Source: Dasypus novemcinctus
Taxonomy: Eukaryota > Chordata > Mammalia > Cingulata > Dasypodidae
Length of the DNA: 64,000 bases
Assembly (NCBI RefSeq): GCF_030445035.2
Contig: NC_080680.1
Location: 96,291,157 to 96,355,156 of the forward strand
Direction: 5' to 3'
The notes below the pieces were generated by a model. That model had not been told where the DNA came from, made no database searches, and saw nothing but the letters and a program-made list of their open reading frames with translations. A program made the translations under genes and the position numbers. Shown one piece after another: positions 33,790-47,115 of the stretch; within the stretch, counting starts at the first letter, position 1, and each line of letters begins with the position of its first letter.

Positions 33790-36700
33790 AGTATCTCACC
33801 AGACTCAATGGAGGCGAGAAGGCAGTGGTATGATATATTTAAGATACTGATATAAAAAACTTCCAGACTAGATTCTTTATCTGGAAAAGCTGTCCTTCAA
33901 ACAGTTAGTTAGTTTAAAGTTCTCACAGAAAAAGAGAAACTGATGGCACTTATCACCAAGAGACCAGCTTTAAAAGAAATATTACAATGAGTGCTGCAGC
34001 ATCAAAGGAAAAGACAGGAGAGAGAGGCTTGGAGAAGAATGTAAAAATGAAGATTATTAGTGAGGGCAAAAGACACTTAAAAGTAAGATATGTCATAGGA
34101 AATCCAAAGGATAAAATAGTTGAAGGTGAAAACGCATTTAGAGTAATAAAATTGAATCTTAATGGATTGAACTCCCTAACCAAAGATATATAATGGCAGT
34201 ATGGATTTAAAAATATGAGCCATCTATATGCTTTATACAAGAAACTTACCTTAGATGCAAGGACACAAATAAGCCAAAAGTGCAAAGTTAAAAAAAAAAC
34301 CATATTCTGTGCAAACAGTAACCAAAAAAAGTGCAGGGATGAATAGCTATACTAATATCAGATAAAATAGATTTTAAATACAAAGTTGCTATAAGAGATG
34401 CAGAAGGACATTATATTGTAATAAAAGGGGCAATATACAAAAAAAAAACAATAATAAATTTTATGCACCTAATCACAGTGCCCCAAAATATATAAGACAA
34501 ATACTTGCAATACTGTAGGGAGAAATAAATATCTCTACAATAGTAGTTGGATACTCCAATAAACCACTCTCATCAATGGATAGAACATCTGCATAGAGGA
34601 TCAATAAGGAAACAGAAAACTTGAATAATATGATAAACAACTAGACCTATCAGATATATATAGAATATTTTCCCCCAAGACTGCAGGATATACATTTATC
34701 TCAAGTGCTCATGGATCTCTTTCCAGGGTAGACCATATGCTGGGTTATAAAACAGGTCTCAATAAATTCTAAAAGACTGAAATTATACAAAGCACATTCT
34801 GTGATAAAAATGGAATTAAGCTGGAAATTATAAAATAGATTCTGAATGGAAAAATATGCAAATATATGGAGACTAAACACACACTTAAACAATTAATGGT
34901 TCAAAGAAGAAATTGCAAAAGAAATCAGTAAATATCTCAAAGTGAATGAAAATGAGAACACAGTAAATCAAAACCATTAAGAAGCAGTAAAGCCAGTACT
35001 GAGAGGAAAATGTATAACCCTAAAGGCTTACATTAAAAAAGAAGAAAGAGTAAAAATCAAAGACCTAACTGGACACCTGGAGGAACTAGAAAAATGAATC
35101 TCAAAGCAAGCAGTCAGAAATAACAAAGATTAGAGAAGAAATAAGTGAAATTGAGAACAACAACCATAAAAGAACAATAAAGAGAATCAACAAAACTAAA
35201 ACTTGGTTCTTGAGAAAATAAAAAAAATGATCAATCTTAGCTAGAGTGACAAAGAAAAAATGAAAGAAGATGCAATAAATAAAATCAGAAATGAGAGAGT
35301 ACATTACTACTGATCCCACAGAAATAAAGAAATAAAAAGATACTATGAACAACTATATGCCAAAAAACTAGACAATGTAGATGAAGTAGACAACTTTCTG
35401 GAAACACACAAACTATCCACACTGACCTTAGAAGAAATAGAAGACCTCAAAAAAACAATAATTAGTAAAGAGATTGAATCAGTCATCAATATCATTCCAA
35501 TAAAGAAATCTCCAGGGGAAGCGGACTTGGCCCAATGGATAGGGCATCCGCCTACCACATGGGAGGTCCGTGGTTCAAACCCCAGGCCTCCTCAACCCGT
35601 GTGGAGCTGACCCATGCGCAGTGCTGATGCACGCAAGGAGTTCCATGCCGCACAGGGATGCCCCCCGTGTAGGGGAGCCCCACGTGCAAGGAGTGCACCC
35701 CACAAGGAGAGCTGCCCAGCATGAAATAAAGTGCATCCTGCCCGAGAATGGCACTGCACACATGGAGAGCTGACACAACAAGCTGATGCAACAACAAAAA
35801 AAAAAAACACAGATTCCTGGTGCTGCTAATAAGGATAGAAGTGATCACAGAAGAACACACATTGAATGGACACAGAGAGCAGACAACTGGGGGTGGGGGG
35901 CGGGAGAGCAATAAATAAATAATTAATCTTAAAAAAAATCTCCAGGACAATATAGCTTCACATGATGAATTATACCAATAATTTCAAGAAGAATTCATAT
36001 CCATCCTGTTTAAACTCTTCCAAAAAATTGAAGAGAAGGAACATTACCTAACTCATTGTATGAAGCCAAAATTGCCCTAATACTAAACCTGATAAAAACG
36101 TTACAAGAAAATTGTAGACCAATCTCTCACAGACTTTTTGGACTAATTTCTGATCCCCACCCCTTCCTTTAGCAGTCATAATTTGGGGTTTATTTTTTAA
36201 TCCAGAAGGTATGCAGAATCCTTTCCAGATTTTTCATCTGATTTGTTAGTGCAGATGTAGTTCTATCAGATATTTTATCTTATGGATGTTTGTTACAAAG
36301 GCAGACACTGCTGTATTTAGAAATTTCTATTTCAATTCATTCAAAACTGCAAAACCAATCTGTATCATGTACCAAACTAATTTAAAATAAATCTACATTT
36401 ATTGAAAACAAAAATACATGTTTGAGAAGATACAGGTATTTGCAAAGGATGCAAAAATCCTCGACAAAATACTTGCAAATCATCAAGTGGGTTTCAGGTA
36501 TTAAAGGGTGGTTTAAAAGAAGAAAATGAATTAATATAATATACCACATTAACAAATTAAAGGAGAAAAATCACAAATCCAGCATCCTTTCTTGGTTAAA
36601 AAAAAAAACACTTCAGGAGATAAGACAGAAGGAATCTTCCTCAACATGATACAGGACATATATGAAAAACTCACAAGTCAACATCATATTCAATGGTTAA

Positions 36701-39372
36701 AGGCTGAAAGATTTTCCTCTAAGATTGGGAGCAAAACAAGGATCCCCATTGCCACTACTGTTATTCAACATCATACTAGAAGTTCCAGATGAAACAATTA
36801 AGCAAGGAAAACAAATAAAAGGAATTCAAATTGTAAAGGAAGAAATAAAAATTTCACTACTTGCAGATGACATGTTCCTGTATTTAGAACCCCTCCCCCA
36901 AAATCAACAATGAAATTATTAAAGCTAATAAATGAATTCAGCAAAGTCACAGGATACAAGATCAATGTGCAAAAATCAATGATGTTTCTATACAACCAGA
37001 AATGAGCAATCTAAAGAAGAACTCAGGGTTAAAAATCCATTCAAAATAACAACTAAAAGAATCACATATTTAGTAATAAATTTAACCAGGGATGTAAAGG
37101 GTCTGTACTCAGAAAACTACAAAACAATGCTAAAAGAAATTTTAAAAGAACTAAATAAATGGAAGGACATTCCGTGTTCCTGAATTGGAAGACTAAGTAT
37201 TTTTAAGATGTCAATTCTACCCAAATTGATTTACAGATTCAACACAATCCCAATAAAAGAAATTCCAACAGCTAACTTTACAAAAGTGGAAAAGTCAATT
37301 ACCAAATTTATTTGGAAGGGTTAGGGACCCCAAGAAGCCAAAAAATATCTTTAAAAAGAAGCAGAAGTCAGTGGACTCACACTCCCTGACTTTAAAGAAT
37401 GCTACAAAGCCTCAGTAGTCAAAACAGCATGGTATTGACAGAAAGATAGCCAGATAGATCAATGAAATCTGATTGAGAAAAAAGGAATAGACCCTCACCT
37501 CCAAGGTCAATTGATTTTTTTCAAGACTACCAAGCCCATTAAACTGGGAAAGAAGAGTCTCTTCAACAAAAGATGTTGGGGGAGCTGGATATGCATACAC
37601 AAAAGAATGAAAGAGAACCCTCATTTGACACATTATACAAAATTCAACTCAAAATGGATCAAAGAGCTAAATATAAAACTCAGGACCATAAAACTCCTAG
37701 AAGAAAATGTAGGAAAGTAACTATAAGGCCTTGTGGTATTAGTTCGTTTCTTCAACCTTGCAACCAAAGCATGTAAATAAAAAAAAATTTTTTTTATTGG
37801 AAAATGGGACCTTCTCAAAATTAAATGCTTTTGTACTTCAAAGGACTTTGTCGAAAAAAGTGAAGAGAAAGCCTATTCAATGGGGGAAAAATTTGGAAAC
37901 CATATATCCAATAAGAGTTTAATATCCATGATACATAAAGTGATCCTATAACTCAAAGACAAAAAACAGCAACAACAACAACATAATTTAAAAATGAGCA
38001 GAAGACATGAATAGATTCTTTTTTCAAAGAGGAAATACAAATAGTCAAAAAGCACATGAAAACATTTTCATCATCACGAGTTGTTAGGAAAATGCAGATA
38101 AAAACTACCTGAAATATCATTCCACACCTATCAGAATGGCCACTATTAAAAGACAGAAAGCTACACATGTTGGAGAGGATGTGGAGAAATAAGAATGCTT
38201 ATTCACTATTGGTGAGATTATAGAATGCTGCAGCAGTTGTGGAAGGCTGGCAGTTCTGCAGGAAGTGAAATATGAGCTGCCAAGATCTGGCAATTCCACT
38301 CCTAGATATATACTCAGAAGAATTGAAAGTAAGGACACAGAGATTTGCACATAGGTATTCATAGCAACATTATTCATAATTGCCAAAAGGTGGAAACAAC
38401 CCAGTTGTCCTTCAAAAGATGAATGGATTTTTAAAATGCTGTATACACATACTATAGGATATTATTCAGCTGTAAGAAGAAATGAAGTCATAATGCACAT
38501 GAAAATATGAATGAACCTTGAGGATATTATGTTGAGTGAAACAAGTCAGAAATCAAAGGAGATATACTGTATGATCTCACTAATATGAAAGAAGTATAAT
38601 GAATCAAGTCATGGAATTAATAGCTAGATAATTGGTCACCAGAAGACAGAATGAGGATAGAGAGTGGAGAGCCATGGTTTAATTAGCACAGAATTGGTAA
38701 TAACGTTGATATTAATATGCTTGGAATGATATAGAAGTGATGATAACACATTAGAGTGAATGTGATTAACAGTCAATGTTGGATATGATCGTGGTTGAAA
38801 GGGAACGTTTAGGGTTGTGAATATCACCAAAAGAAAAGCTAAATGATGAACAGAACTGTATAGCATAGAGAACCTTGTTGCAGACAATGAGCATAATAGG
38901 ACAAATAAAAGAATGTTCTTCAATGAAGCAAACAAAGTGTATGCTACTGTTACAAGATATTAATAATAGAGTGGTATCTGAACTAGAATGCACCTAAAGC
39001 ACACTATGGACTGTAGTGAATAGCAATATTTTAATATTTTTTCACTATTGCAAAAATAGAAATATCTTGTGTCAGAAACCAGACACAAAGTATGGCCTCT
39101 TGTTTGATGCAATTTACATAAAATGTAAATATAAATAAATTTATAGAAATGGAATTACATTACCAGGTAATGTATAGAAGAGGATGGGTGGAAAGATTGA
39201 ATGATAATGGCTAAGGGGTGGGGGGGGTTTGCAAGCAATGAATATGTTTTAGTATTGATCGTTGTGATGAATGCACAAATCTGGGGTTATACCAAAACTA
39301 ATTGCATGTACGCGTTGCATGGATTGCATTGTATATGAATATATCTCAATAAAATTGCTTAAAAAAATTAAG
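33790..39372 (+). mobile_element. Older L1 from the end of ORF1 to a short 3' UTR
   Basis: It begins in the C-terminal part of ORF1 (gaggcgagaaggcagtggtatg, matching 51135) and passes the ORF1-ORF2 junction. It then reads all of ORF2 in broken frames: endonuclease remnants 34130-34800, a reverse-transcriptase box with LADDM near 36860, and a C-terminal part 38110-38560. It ends with a 3' UTR of the general mammalian type, finishing atatatctcaataaaattgc at 39340-39360. Stops and frameshifts are everywhere. The UTR differs from the 2.6 kb type, so this is another lineage. A DAS SINE interrupts ORF2 at 35517-35935. Confidence 0.8.
35517..35935 (+). mobile_element. DAS-type SINE (armadillo) in an L1
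   Basis: The head gcggacttggcccaatggat and ggtccgtggttcaaacccc are tRNA A and B boxes. The body (aaggagtt, gtaggggagcccc, cctgcccgagaatggc) and (A/T)-rich tail follow. The target duplication aaatctccagg lies at 35506-35516 and 35936-35946. This family is the main evidence that the genome is from an armadillo. Confidence 0.9.
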
Positions 39373-39383
39373 ATCATAAAACT

Positions 39384-40552
39384 ACCAAGTACCAGTTGAT
39401 GATGCAACTAGAAAATGACCTTGAATTAAAGGTTCAATGCGGACCAGTAGAATATCCCTGTCTACATATAATAACAGGAATTAAAAATGCTGTTTGACCT
39501 AAATTAAGGGGGAAATGGAAAGGACAAATGAGTTTATATGGCTATGAGTCTCTAAAAAAGAGTCTGGAGGTTGTCAGAAGGATTGCCCTTATGCACTGAG
39601 CAGAGTCTCAGAGACAGATAAAGTAGAAACAACCCCAGGTATTGGTCCTTTTGAGGGCTAAAGAGACCCACAGGTTCTATGGTCATGGCAGATGGGGTTC
39701 ACTGCCATGCCAGTTGGCCCTTCTTTGGAGCTGGTGTTTCTGTGTGATGGAGCTGGACTCAGATGGGATCTCTTTTCACAAGCCTTTCATGCTACTTTAC
39801 TGGAGTTGTAGTTGATGCTGGGGCTTAAGATATATCTAGGGAATTTGAATCTCTGGACTGACAATATGATAGCCAGGCCCTGACCTCAACAGACTTCAGC
39901 TCCTACACTCTGGTTTATTGGACTTACTCCACTCAGTTAACATGGAGTTGAAGAATGTCAACCATCACACCATGGAGCCTAGAGTGCCTACAACTGAAAG
40001 CAGGAGGATTGCTTCCAATATCCATGTGGAATCTAAACCCCTTCTTGACATAGATGTGGAATGGACACAACCAAGCCAAGGTCCACAGAAGGAGGAATAC
40101 AATAAGGATCAGAGTGGACTTAATGATATTCTATTCATGAACTATTCGTGGTTAATAATCGAGAAAATGTGGCATTGATGTGGAAAAAGTGGCCATGGTG
40201 GCTGCTGGGTGCGGGGTAGGGGAGGAAGAGAAGAGATGTGGAGGCATTCTCGGGACTTGGAGTTGTCCTGGGTGGTGCCCCAGGGACAATTGCCAGATGT
40301 TGTATGTCCTCCCATGGCCCACTGGATGGAACTAGGGAAAGTGTGGGCTATGGTGTGGAACATGGGACATGGGGTGCAGCGATGCCCGGAGATGTACTCA
40401 CCAGATGCAATGGATGTGACATGATGATGGGGGAGAGTGTTATTGGGGGGGGAGTGATGGGGTGGGGGCGGTGGGGGCGAATGGGGACCTCATATTTTTT
40501 TAATGTACTATCTTTTAAAAAAATGAATAAATTGAGTAGAATTTGAAAAAAA
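39384..40552 (+). mobile_element. L1 3' UTR insertion with target duplication
   Basis: A 1.17 kb 3' end of the long-UTR L1 family lies between copies of atcataaaact (39373-39383 and 40553-40563). It matches 57215-58290 closely, including the G-rich tract (40445-40490). The 86-codon plus frame at 39918-40178 and the minus frame across 40348-40770 lie in it. Confidence 0.85.
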
Positions 40553-40563
40553 ATCATAAAACT

Positions 40564-41655
40564 GTACAAATGCAACAGAGAACATACTAAGGTAAACAAT
40601 GGATTTAAAAGAAGATTTAGAATACACAGATGTAAAATGTGATGTTGAAAACATAAGAGATTCCCATATACCCTGCCTTCTGCCCTCCCACACTTTTCCC
40701 CATTAACAAAATCTTTCATTAGTGTGATAAAAAATTTTTTAATTGCTGAACACACATTGACACATTGCAACCACCCAAGGTGTACAATTTACATTATAGT
40801 TTACCCTTCCCATTGCACAATTTTATCAGTTTTGATAAAATGTATAATAGCTTATGTCCATCTGCAATATCATGCAGAACAATTCCAATGTTCCAAAAAT
40901 GCCTCTTGTTACGCCTGTTCTTCCAAATTCCTCCCCTCAGTACCATTGATGACAACTGCCTTTACTTTTTTCTCTTTTCACCATCATATTTGTTTAGTTA
41001 GTTATTTAAAGGTACATATACCACACAAAATGTTGAATTAAAAAACATGAAAACATAAGATGTTCCCAAATACCCCACTCCTCCCACATTGATAACTTCT
41101 TTCATTAGTGTGGCACATTCATTGCATTTGATGAATACATTTTTGAGCACTGCTACTCAGCATGGAATATAGTTGACACATCCATTCCATTTAGTGGGTT
41201 ATGGCAGAATACATAATGCCCTGCATCTGTCCCTGCAATATCATTCAGAACAACTCCAAGTCCCGAAAATGCCCCAATATCACACCTCTTTTTCCCTCTC
41301 CCTGCCTTCAGAAACTGCAGTGGTCAATGCCTCCACATCAATGATATAATATCTTCCATTGCTAGAGTCACAATAAATCTATAGTAGAATACCAGTTAAG
41401 TCCTCTCTAATCTATATTTCATTCCTCTATCCTGATGACCCTGGGGTAGTGATGCCCTCTCCACCTCTAAATTGAGAGGGGTCTTAGATCCCACATAGCT
41501 GATGAATGGGATTCTCCTGCTTGCAGTTGTAGACTCTTTCAGTTCTTTGGTGTGGTGGCTGACCATCCTCACTTCTTTGTTAGCTGACCTGGGTAAGTCC
41601 ACTGAAATGGAGAGTAGGTGTTGCAATTCTGCTGAGGCTCAGGGCCCAGCATCCT
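40564..41655 (-). mobile_element. L1 3' UTR fragments, minus strand
   Basis: Two minus-oriented pieces follow each other (40564-41040 and 41041-41655). The second begins on the minus strand with ctgggccctgagcctcagcag and ends near acataagatgttccc, collinear with 42790-43330 reversed. The UTR segment with hydrophobic antisense potential appears here on the plus strand (41502-41650). Confidence 0.65.
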
Positions 41656-41659
41656 TCTT

Positions 41660-43475
41660 CACTGGTCTTTGCCCTTGCACTTGGGGGATTTTTGCTGTTC
41701 CATTGGGGAATGCAACAGAGCTCCCCAGGATGGGAACTCAGCACTTCCACAATCGTCATGTAAAACTCTACCCACTATGGAAGAAGGATGGTCCAATGGT
41801 AAGCACTTGATACTGATGACTATGCATATGAGCCTGGGTGCCTGAAATTTCAACTAGGCCTAGAGCTGCAGAGTGGCTAAGACTTACCTCCTGAGAGTCT
41901 CCATGTTGCTCAAGTGTGACCATTCTTTAAGCCAAACTAAGCATGTAAATGCACTACCTTCTCCCCCAGCATGGGACACATGACTCCCGGGGATGAGTCT
42001 CCTTGGCACTAAGGGATTACTACCAACACTAACAGGTGATTCAACTAGAAAAAGACATTAAATAAAAGGGGGAAGTGGTAAAGAAAAATGAGTTTATATG
42101 GCTAAGAGTCAAAAAAAGGAGCAGGATGGGGAAAGGCAGGAAGAGATGAGAGGTGGAGGCGTCTTTGGGACATGGAGCTGCCCTGGATGGTGCTTCAGAG
42201 GCAATCACCGGACATTGTAAATCCTCACAGGGCCCACTGGATGGAATGGAGGAGAGTATGGGCCATGATGTGGACCATTGACTATGAGGTGCAGAGGTGC
42301 CCAAAGATGTACTTACCAAATCCAATGGATGTGTCATGATGATGGGAACGAGTGTTGCTGGGGGTGGGGGGAAGAGGTGGGGTGGGGGGGTGGGGTTGAA
42401 TGGGACCTCACATATATATTTTTAATGTAATATTATTACAAAGTCAATAAAAAAATAAAAAAAATTTAAAAAAAGGAGCAGGAGGTCATCAAAGGGGTCG
42501 TGCTTATGCACGCCTCAGCAAATCCCAGACACAGCTGAAGTAGATGCAATGCCAGATACTGGTGCTATTGAGGGCTACAGAGACACACAGGTTCTATGGT
42601 CATGGCAGATGACTCTGGAGTTCACTGCCTTGCCAGTGGGCCCTACTTCATAATTTGTGTTCCTGAGTGTGATGGAGTTGGACTCAGATGTGACCTTTCT
42701 ACATATGCCTCTTCTGTCACTTTTACTGAACCTGTGCTTGGCACTGGAGTTGGTGTATACTCAGGAGACTTGAACCTCTGAACTGGTCATGTGCCAGCTG
42801 GGCCCTGAGCCTCAGCAGAGTTGCAACTCCTACTCTTTCCTTCATTGAACTTACCCAGGTCAGCTAATAAGGAGGTGAATATGGTCAGCCACCACACCAC
42901 CACACCAGGGAAACGAGATTTCCTACAACTCCAAGCAGGAGAATTGCATCCATCAACTATTTGGGATCTAAGTGCCCTCTTGACTTAGAGGTGGAGTGGA
43001 CATCATCATCCCAGGGTCCATAGGATGGAGGAATAAAATATGGATTAGAGTGGACTTATTGGTATTCTCCTATAGAACTATTGTGACTAGTAATGGAAGA
43101 AACTGTAGCATTGATATGGAGACAGTGGCCATAGTAGTTGCTGAGGGAAGGGAGAGGGAATAAAAAATGTGATGTGGGGGCATTTTAGGAACTTGGAGTT
43201 GTCCTAACTGTTATTGCAGGGATGGATCCTGGATATTATATATCCTGTCATAATCCAATGAAAACTGGGGTAGAGTGTAAACCACAATATAAACTATAAT
43301 CCATGCAGTTCAGCAGTGCTCCAAAATGTATTCACCAAATGCAATGAATGTGCCAAAATGATGAAAGTTGTTGATGGGGGAGGAGTGGTGGCTGGGGGGT
43401 GGGATATATGGAAACCTCTCGTATTTTTTAATATAACATTTTTTGTGATCTATGTATCTTTAAAAAAAAAACATT
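41660..43475 (+). mobile_element. L1 3' UTR fragment interrupted by a second L1 tail
   Basis: It runs from the ttccattggggaatgcaac region to an A-rich end at 43475, in the order of the 3' UTR at 56900-58000 and 30250-31640. A younger L1 tail is nested in it at 42127-42467. Confidence 0.7.
42127..42467 (+). mobile_element. Nested truncated L1 3' end
   Basis: The last 341 bases of the long-UTR family sit between copies of aaaaaaaggagcagga (42111-42126 and 42468-42483). It is very close to the insertions at 11554-11916 and 61456-61594, so these may come from one active subfamily. Confidence 0.85.
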
Positions 43476-44049
43476 AAAAATAAAAAAAAATACCCATTAT
43501 GTCAATACCCAATGAACATCTGAACATATATATAAACTCTATGTGCATGCTCTGGCAAACTCCCTCCTACCCATGCATCCCCCATCAATGACACTCTGCG
43601 CTAAAACTTCTTCAAAACTGAAGCTTAATATATTGCCAAATTCAATTAATAGGAAAATGAAATGGTAATGATAAATTGAAAGATTAAGAAAAAAAATACA
43701 TAATAATTTAGAAAAATAACATAAAGTAAAAAATAAATTGGGGTATTAAGAAACAATAAATATCATGAAAATTTTTTTGGTGTTTTGCCTTTCATCACTG
43801 TAACCAGTGTTGTCCTGTAGGTACAGTGGCAAGGCAACCTTTTCCATTCCTTCTTCAGTGTCTTACATCATTTTTTATAATTATATCTTCAAAAAATCTT
43901 AGATCACAGTAAAGTCACATGTAGAATATGGGGGACTCCCATGTCCCCAACATCTCCTCCCCCTTTTCCCCCTTCACAATGATCTTTTCACATGTGGATG
44001 TTACATTTGCTACAACTGATGTACAAATATTGAAACATTAGCTACTAAC

Positions 44050-44170
44050 CATGGTTACATTATGGTTTACATTATGGTTTACCTTTTAGACTGCACAGCT
44101 TTATAAATTTTGGTTACATTATGGTTTACATTATGGTTTACATTTTAGACTATATACTTTTATAAATTTT
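44050..44170. repeat. Tandem repeat, about 65 bases, two copies
   Basis: Two successive units begin ggttacattatggtttac and end ctttataaatttt (44053-44118 and 44119-44170, the second slightly changed). Each unit itself contains a doubled ttacattatggt. It lies in the L1 3' UTR. Confidence 0.7.
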
Positions 44171-44229
44171 TGGTGAAATTTAACATGGCCTGTATCCATC
44201 ATTGCAGAACATTTCCATTGCTCCCTAGT

Positions 44230-44491
44230 TGCTGTGCTAAGTTAGCAATCGGTTGCCTTGAAGTGAAGGCAGTGCAGAACTTTATGAAATAAAAGACAGA
44301 GAGACAGACACAAGAGAGGAGATGAAGATAGGACCAGGGGACTCGCAGCTTCTGGAACTGAGAGCCTCAACCCCAGTTTCCACATCCTATTTATTTGGAA
44401 ACTAACGAGCAGCTGTTTGCTATCAGAACTGCAACATTTACAATAACAGGAAGCAACAAATAGAGAACAGGTAAGTCTGCTTCCCACAACA
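44230..44491 (-). mobile_element. Candidate solo LTR in the L1 3' UTR
   Basis: 262 bases foreign to the L1 UTR begin TG and end CA on both strands. On the minus strand they hold AAATAAATA, a TCTCTCTTGTGTCTGTCTC region and TTTATTTCATAAAG. The flanks are cctagt (44224-44229) and cccagt (44492-44497), a six-base duplication with one mismatch. The layout fits a short class II (ERVK-like) LTR. Identity to a known family is not established. Confidence 0.5.
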
Positions 44492-47115
44492 CCCAGTCAC
44501 ACCATTTTTCATCTATTCTATTCCTCTTTTCCCCTCCCCTTGTTGCCCACAGTGATACCCACGCTTCACTGCTTGAAGGGCAAGATTCATAGATACTTGC
44601 AACAATGCTGAGGGCTTGATACACTAGTCTGTCCTCCCCCATTGGGAGCCACACATGCTCTCAAGAGACACCCTCCTTTCTATTTGGGAGGCCTCCCCAG
44701 AATGAAGGTACAACACATTCCCACTCATTGTATGGGTCTCCAGCCACTGATATAGCACACTATGACAAGATGAGCATTTACACACTGCCTAGAAGCCTGC
44801 CCCACGTGCACCCTTGCCAGATGCCCACCATCAAACATCTTAAACCAGTAAACTTTCCTTATTATATTTTCTAAAGAGTTTTCTCAACATTATAGCTTCA
44901 ACCACATACCTGACAATCTCCTGTGTTCACCTGCTCCCCCCCTCAACCCTCTGTCCTATTCCATGGACCATCTGACTCATCCTCCCAACCTTAGTCCCCC
45001 TCAAACCTGCAAAGCCCAACCCAATAGTTTCCCTATACCCAAATCTTCTCCCTTCACTGCACAACCACATACCGCCACTTTATCATTGATTTCACCCATG
45101 TGAGCATTGGCTCACTACCTTCCTCTTGCCCCCTATTTCCTGTAAGCCTATCTTCCAGTCTCTAGTTCTCTGAGACAGCCTGATTTGCTTAACGGATATC
45201 AGAGTGGCCATGTAGTATTTGTCCTTCAATGCCTGGTTTGCTTCACTCAACATAAGGTCCTCAAGATTCATCCATGTTATTCTGTGTGTTAGTACTGTGT
45301 TCCTTCTACAGCTGAGTAGTATTACATTGTATATATTTACCACATTTTGTTTACCCATTCATCTGTTGATGGGCATTTAGGTTGATTCCAACTTTTGGCA
45401 ATAGTGAATATTGCCTCTATGAACATGGGTGTGCATATATCAGTTCGTGTCTTTGCTTATAATTCTTCTGAGAATATACCCAGCAGTGGAATTTTGCTAG
45501 GTCTTATAGCAAATCTATGGCTAGTTTTTTTGAGGAACTGCCAAACTGTCCTCCACAATGGTTGGATCCTTCTACTTTTCCACCAGGAGTGGACAAGGGT
45601 TCCTATTCCTCCACATCCTTTCCAACACTTTAGTCCTCTGTTTTTTAATAGTCACCAGTCTAATGGGTGTAAGGTAGTATCTCATTGTAGTTTTGATTTG
45701 CATACCCCTAATAGCTAGTGATATTGAGCATCTTTTCATGTGTTTTTTAGACATTTGTATTTCTTCTTTGGAGAAGTGTCTGTTCTTGCCTCTTGCCCAT
45801 TTTTTGAATGGGTTCCTTGTGTTTTTATTTTTGAGATATAGGATTTCTTTATATATGCTGGATATCAACATATATCAGCTATCACATATAAGGTTACCAA
45901 ATATTTTCTCCCATTGGGTAAGTTTTCTTTTCACTTTCTTGATAAACTCCTTTGAGGTACAAAGGTTTTAATTTTGAGGAGGTCCCATTTATCTATTTTT
46001 TCTTTCATTGCTCATGCTTTTAGTGTGAAGTTCATGAAGCCATTTCCTATTACAAGTTTCTGTAAATGTTTTCCTAAATTGTCTTCCAAGGTCTTTATGG
46101 TCTTGGCTCTTATATTTATATCATTGATCCATCTTGAGTTGATTTTTGTATAAGATGTGAGAAGGTATTCCTCTCTCATTCTTTTGCATATGAATTTCCA
46201 GTTCTCCAAGCACCATTTGTTGAGGAGGCCATTCTCTCCCAGTTGAGTGGTCCTGGTGGCCTTATCAAATATCAGATGACTGTATATGCAAGGATCTACA
46301 TCTGAACTTTTAATTCACTTCCATTGGTTAGTATGTTTATCCTTGTGCCAATACCATGCCATTCTGACCATAATAGCTTTGTAGTATGTTTTTAAATCAG
46401 GTAGTGTGATTCCTCTAATTTCATTTTTCTTTTTCAATATGTCTTTGACTATTTGGGGCCTCTTTCCTTTCCAAATAAATTTCATAGTTAATTTTTCCAG
46501 TTCATTAAAAAATGCTTTGTTAATTTTTATTGGGATTGCATTAAATCTATAGATCAGTTTGGGTAAGATAGATATCTTAATGCTATTTAGTCTTCCTATC
46601 CATGAACAGGGAATATTCTTCCATTTATTTAAGTCTTCTTTGATTTCCTTGAACAGTGTTGTGTAGTTTTCTATGCATACTTCTTTTACATCTTTAGTTA
46701 AATTTATTCCTAGGTATTTGATTTTTTTATTTACTATTGTATATGGTATTTTTTTCTTGATTTTCTCCTCAGGTTACCCGTTATTGTTGTACAGAAATGC
46801 CACTGATTTTTGTGCCTTGATTTTGTAACCTGTGACTTTACTAAACTCATTTATATGTTCTAGAAGCTTTGTTGTAGATTTCTAAGGGCTTTCTATGTAT
46901 AGGATCATATCATCTATAAATAGTGAAATGTTGACTTCTTCCTTTCCAATTTGGATGCCTTTTATATCTGTTACTTGCCTCAGTGCTCAAGCAAGTACTT
47001 CTAACACATGTGAAATAGCAGGGGTTATAGTGGGCATCCTTGTCTTGTTCCTAATATTAAAGGGATATATTTTAGGATTTCACCATTGTATATGATGTTA
47101 TTCCATTACTAGACT

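Larger units (their letters stand above)
43480..47115 (-). mobile_element. L1, minus strand, 5'-truncated in the reverse transcriptase
   Basis: Read on the minus strand from 47115: ORF2 from the reverse-transcriptase region to its C-terminus (about 47100-45230), with TWMNLEDLMLSEANQALKDK at the end. A 3' UTR follows (45170-43480), collinear with 55650-56700. The sequence is closely related to the full-length element at 48450-58295 but carries stops and shifts. The 92-107 codon plus frames at 45395-45971 are its antisense. Confidence 0.75.

Noticed and set aside
35517-35600. tRNA gene suggested by A and B boxes
   Set aside because: The boxes belong to the tRNA-derived head of a DAS SINE with body, tail and target duplication. 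The same holds for 47411 and 52267.
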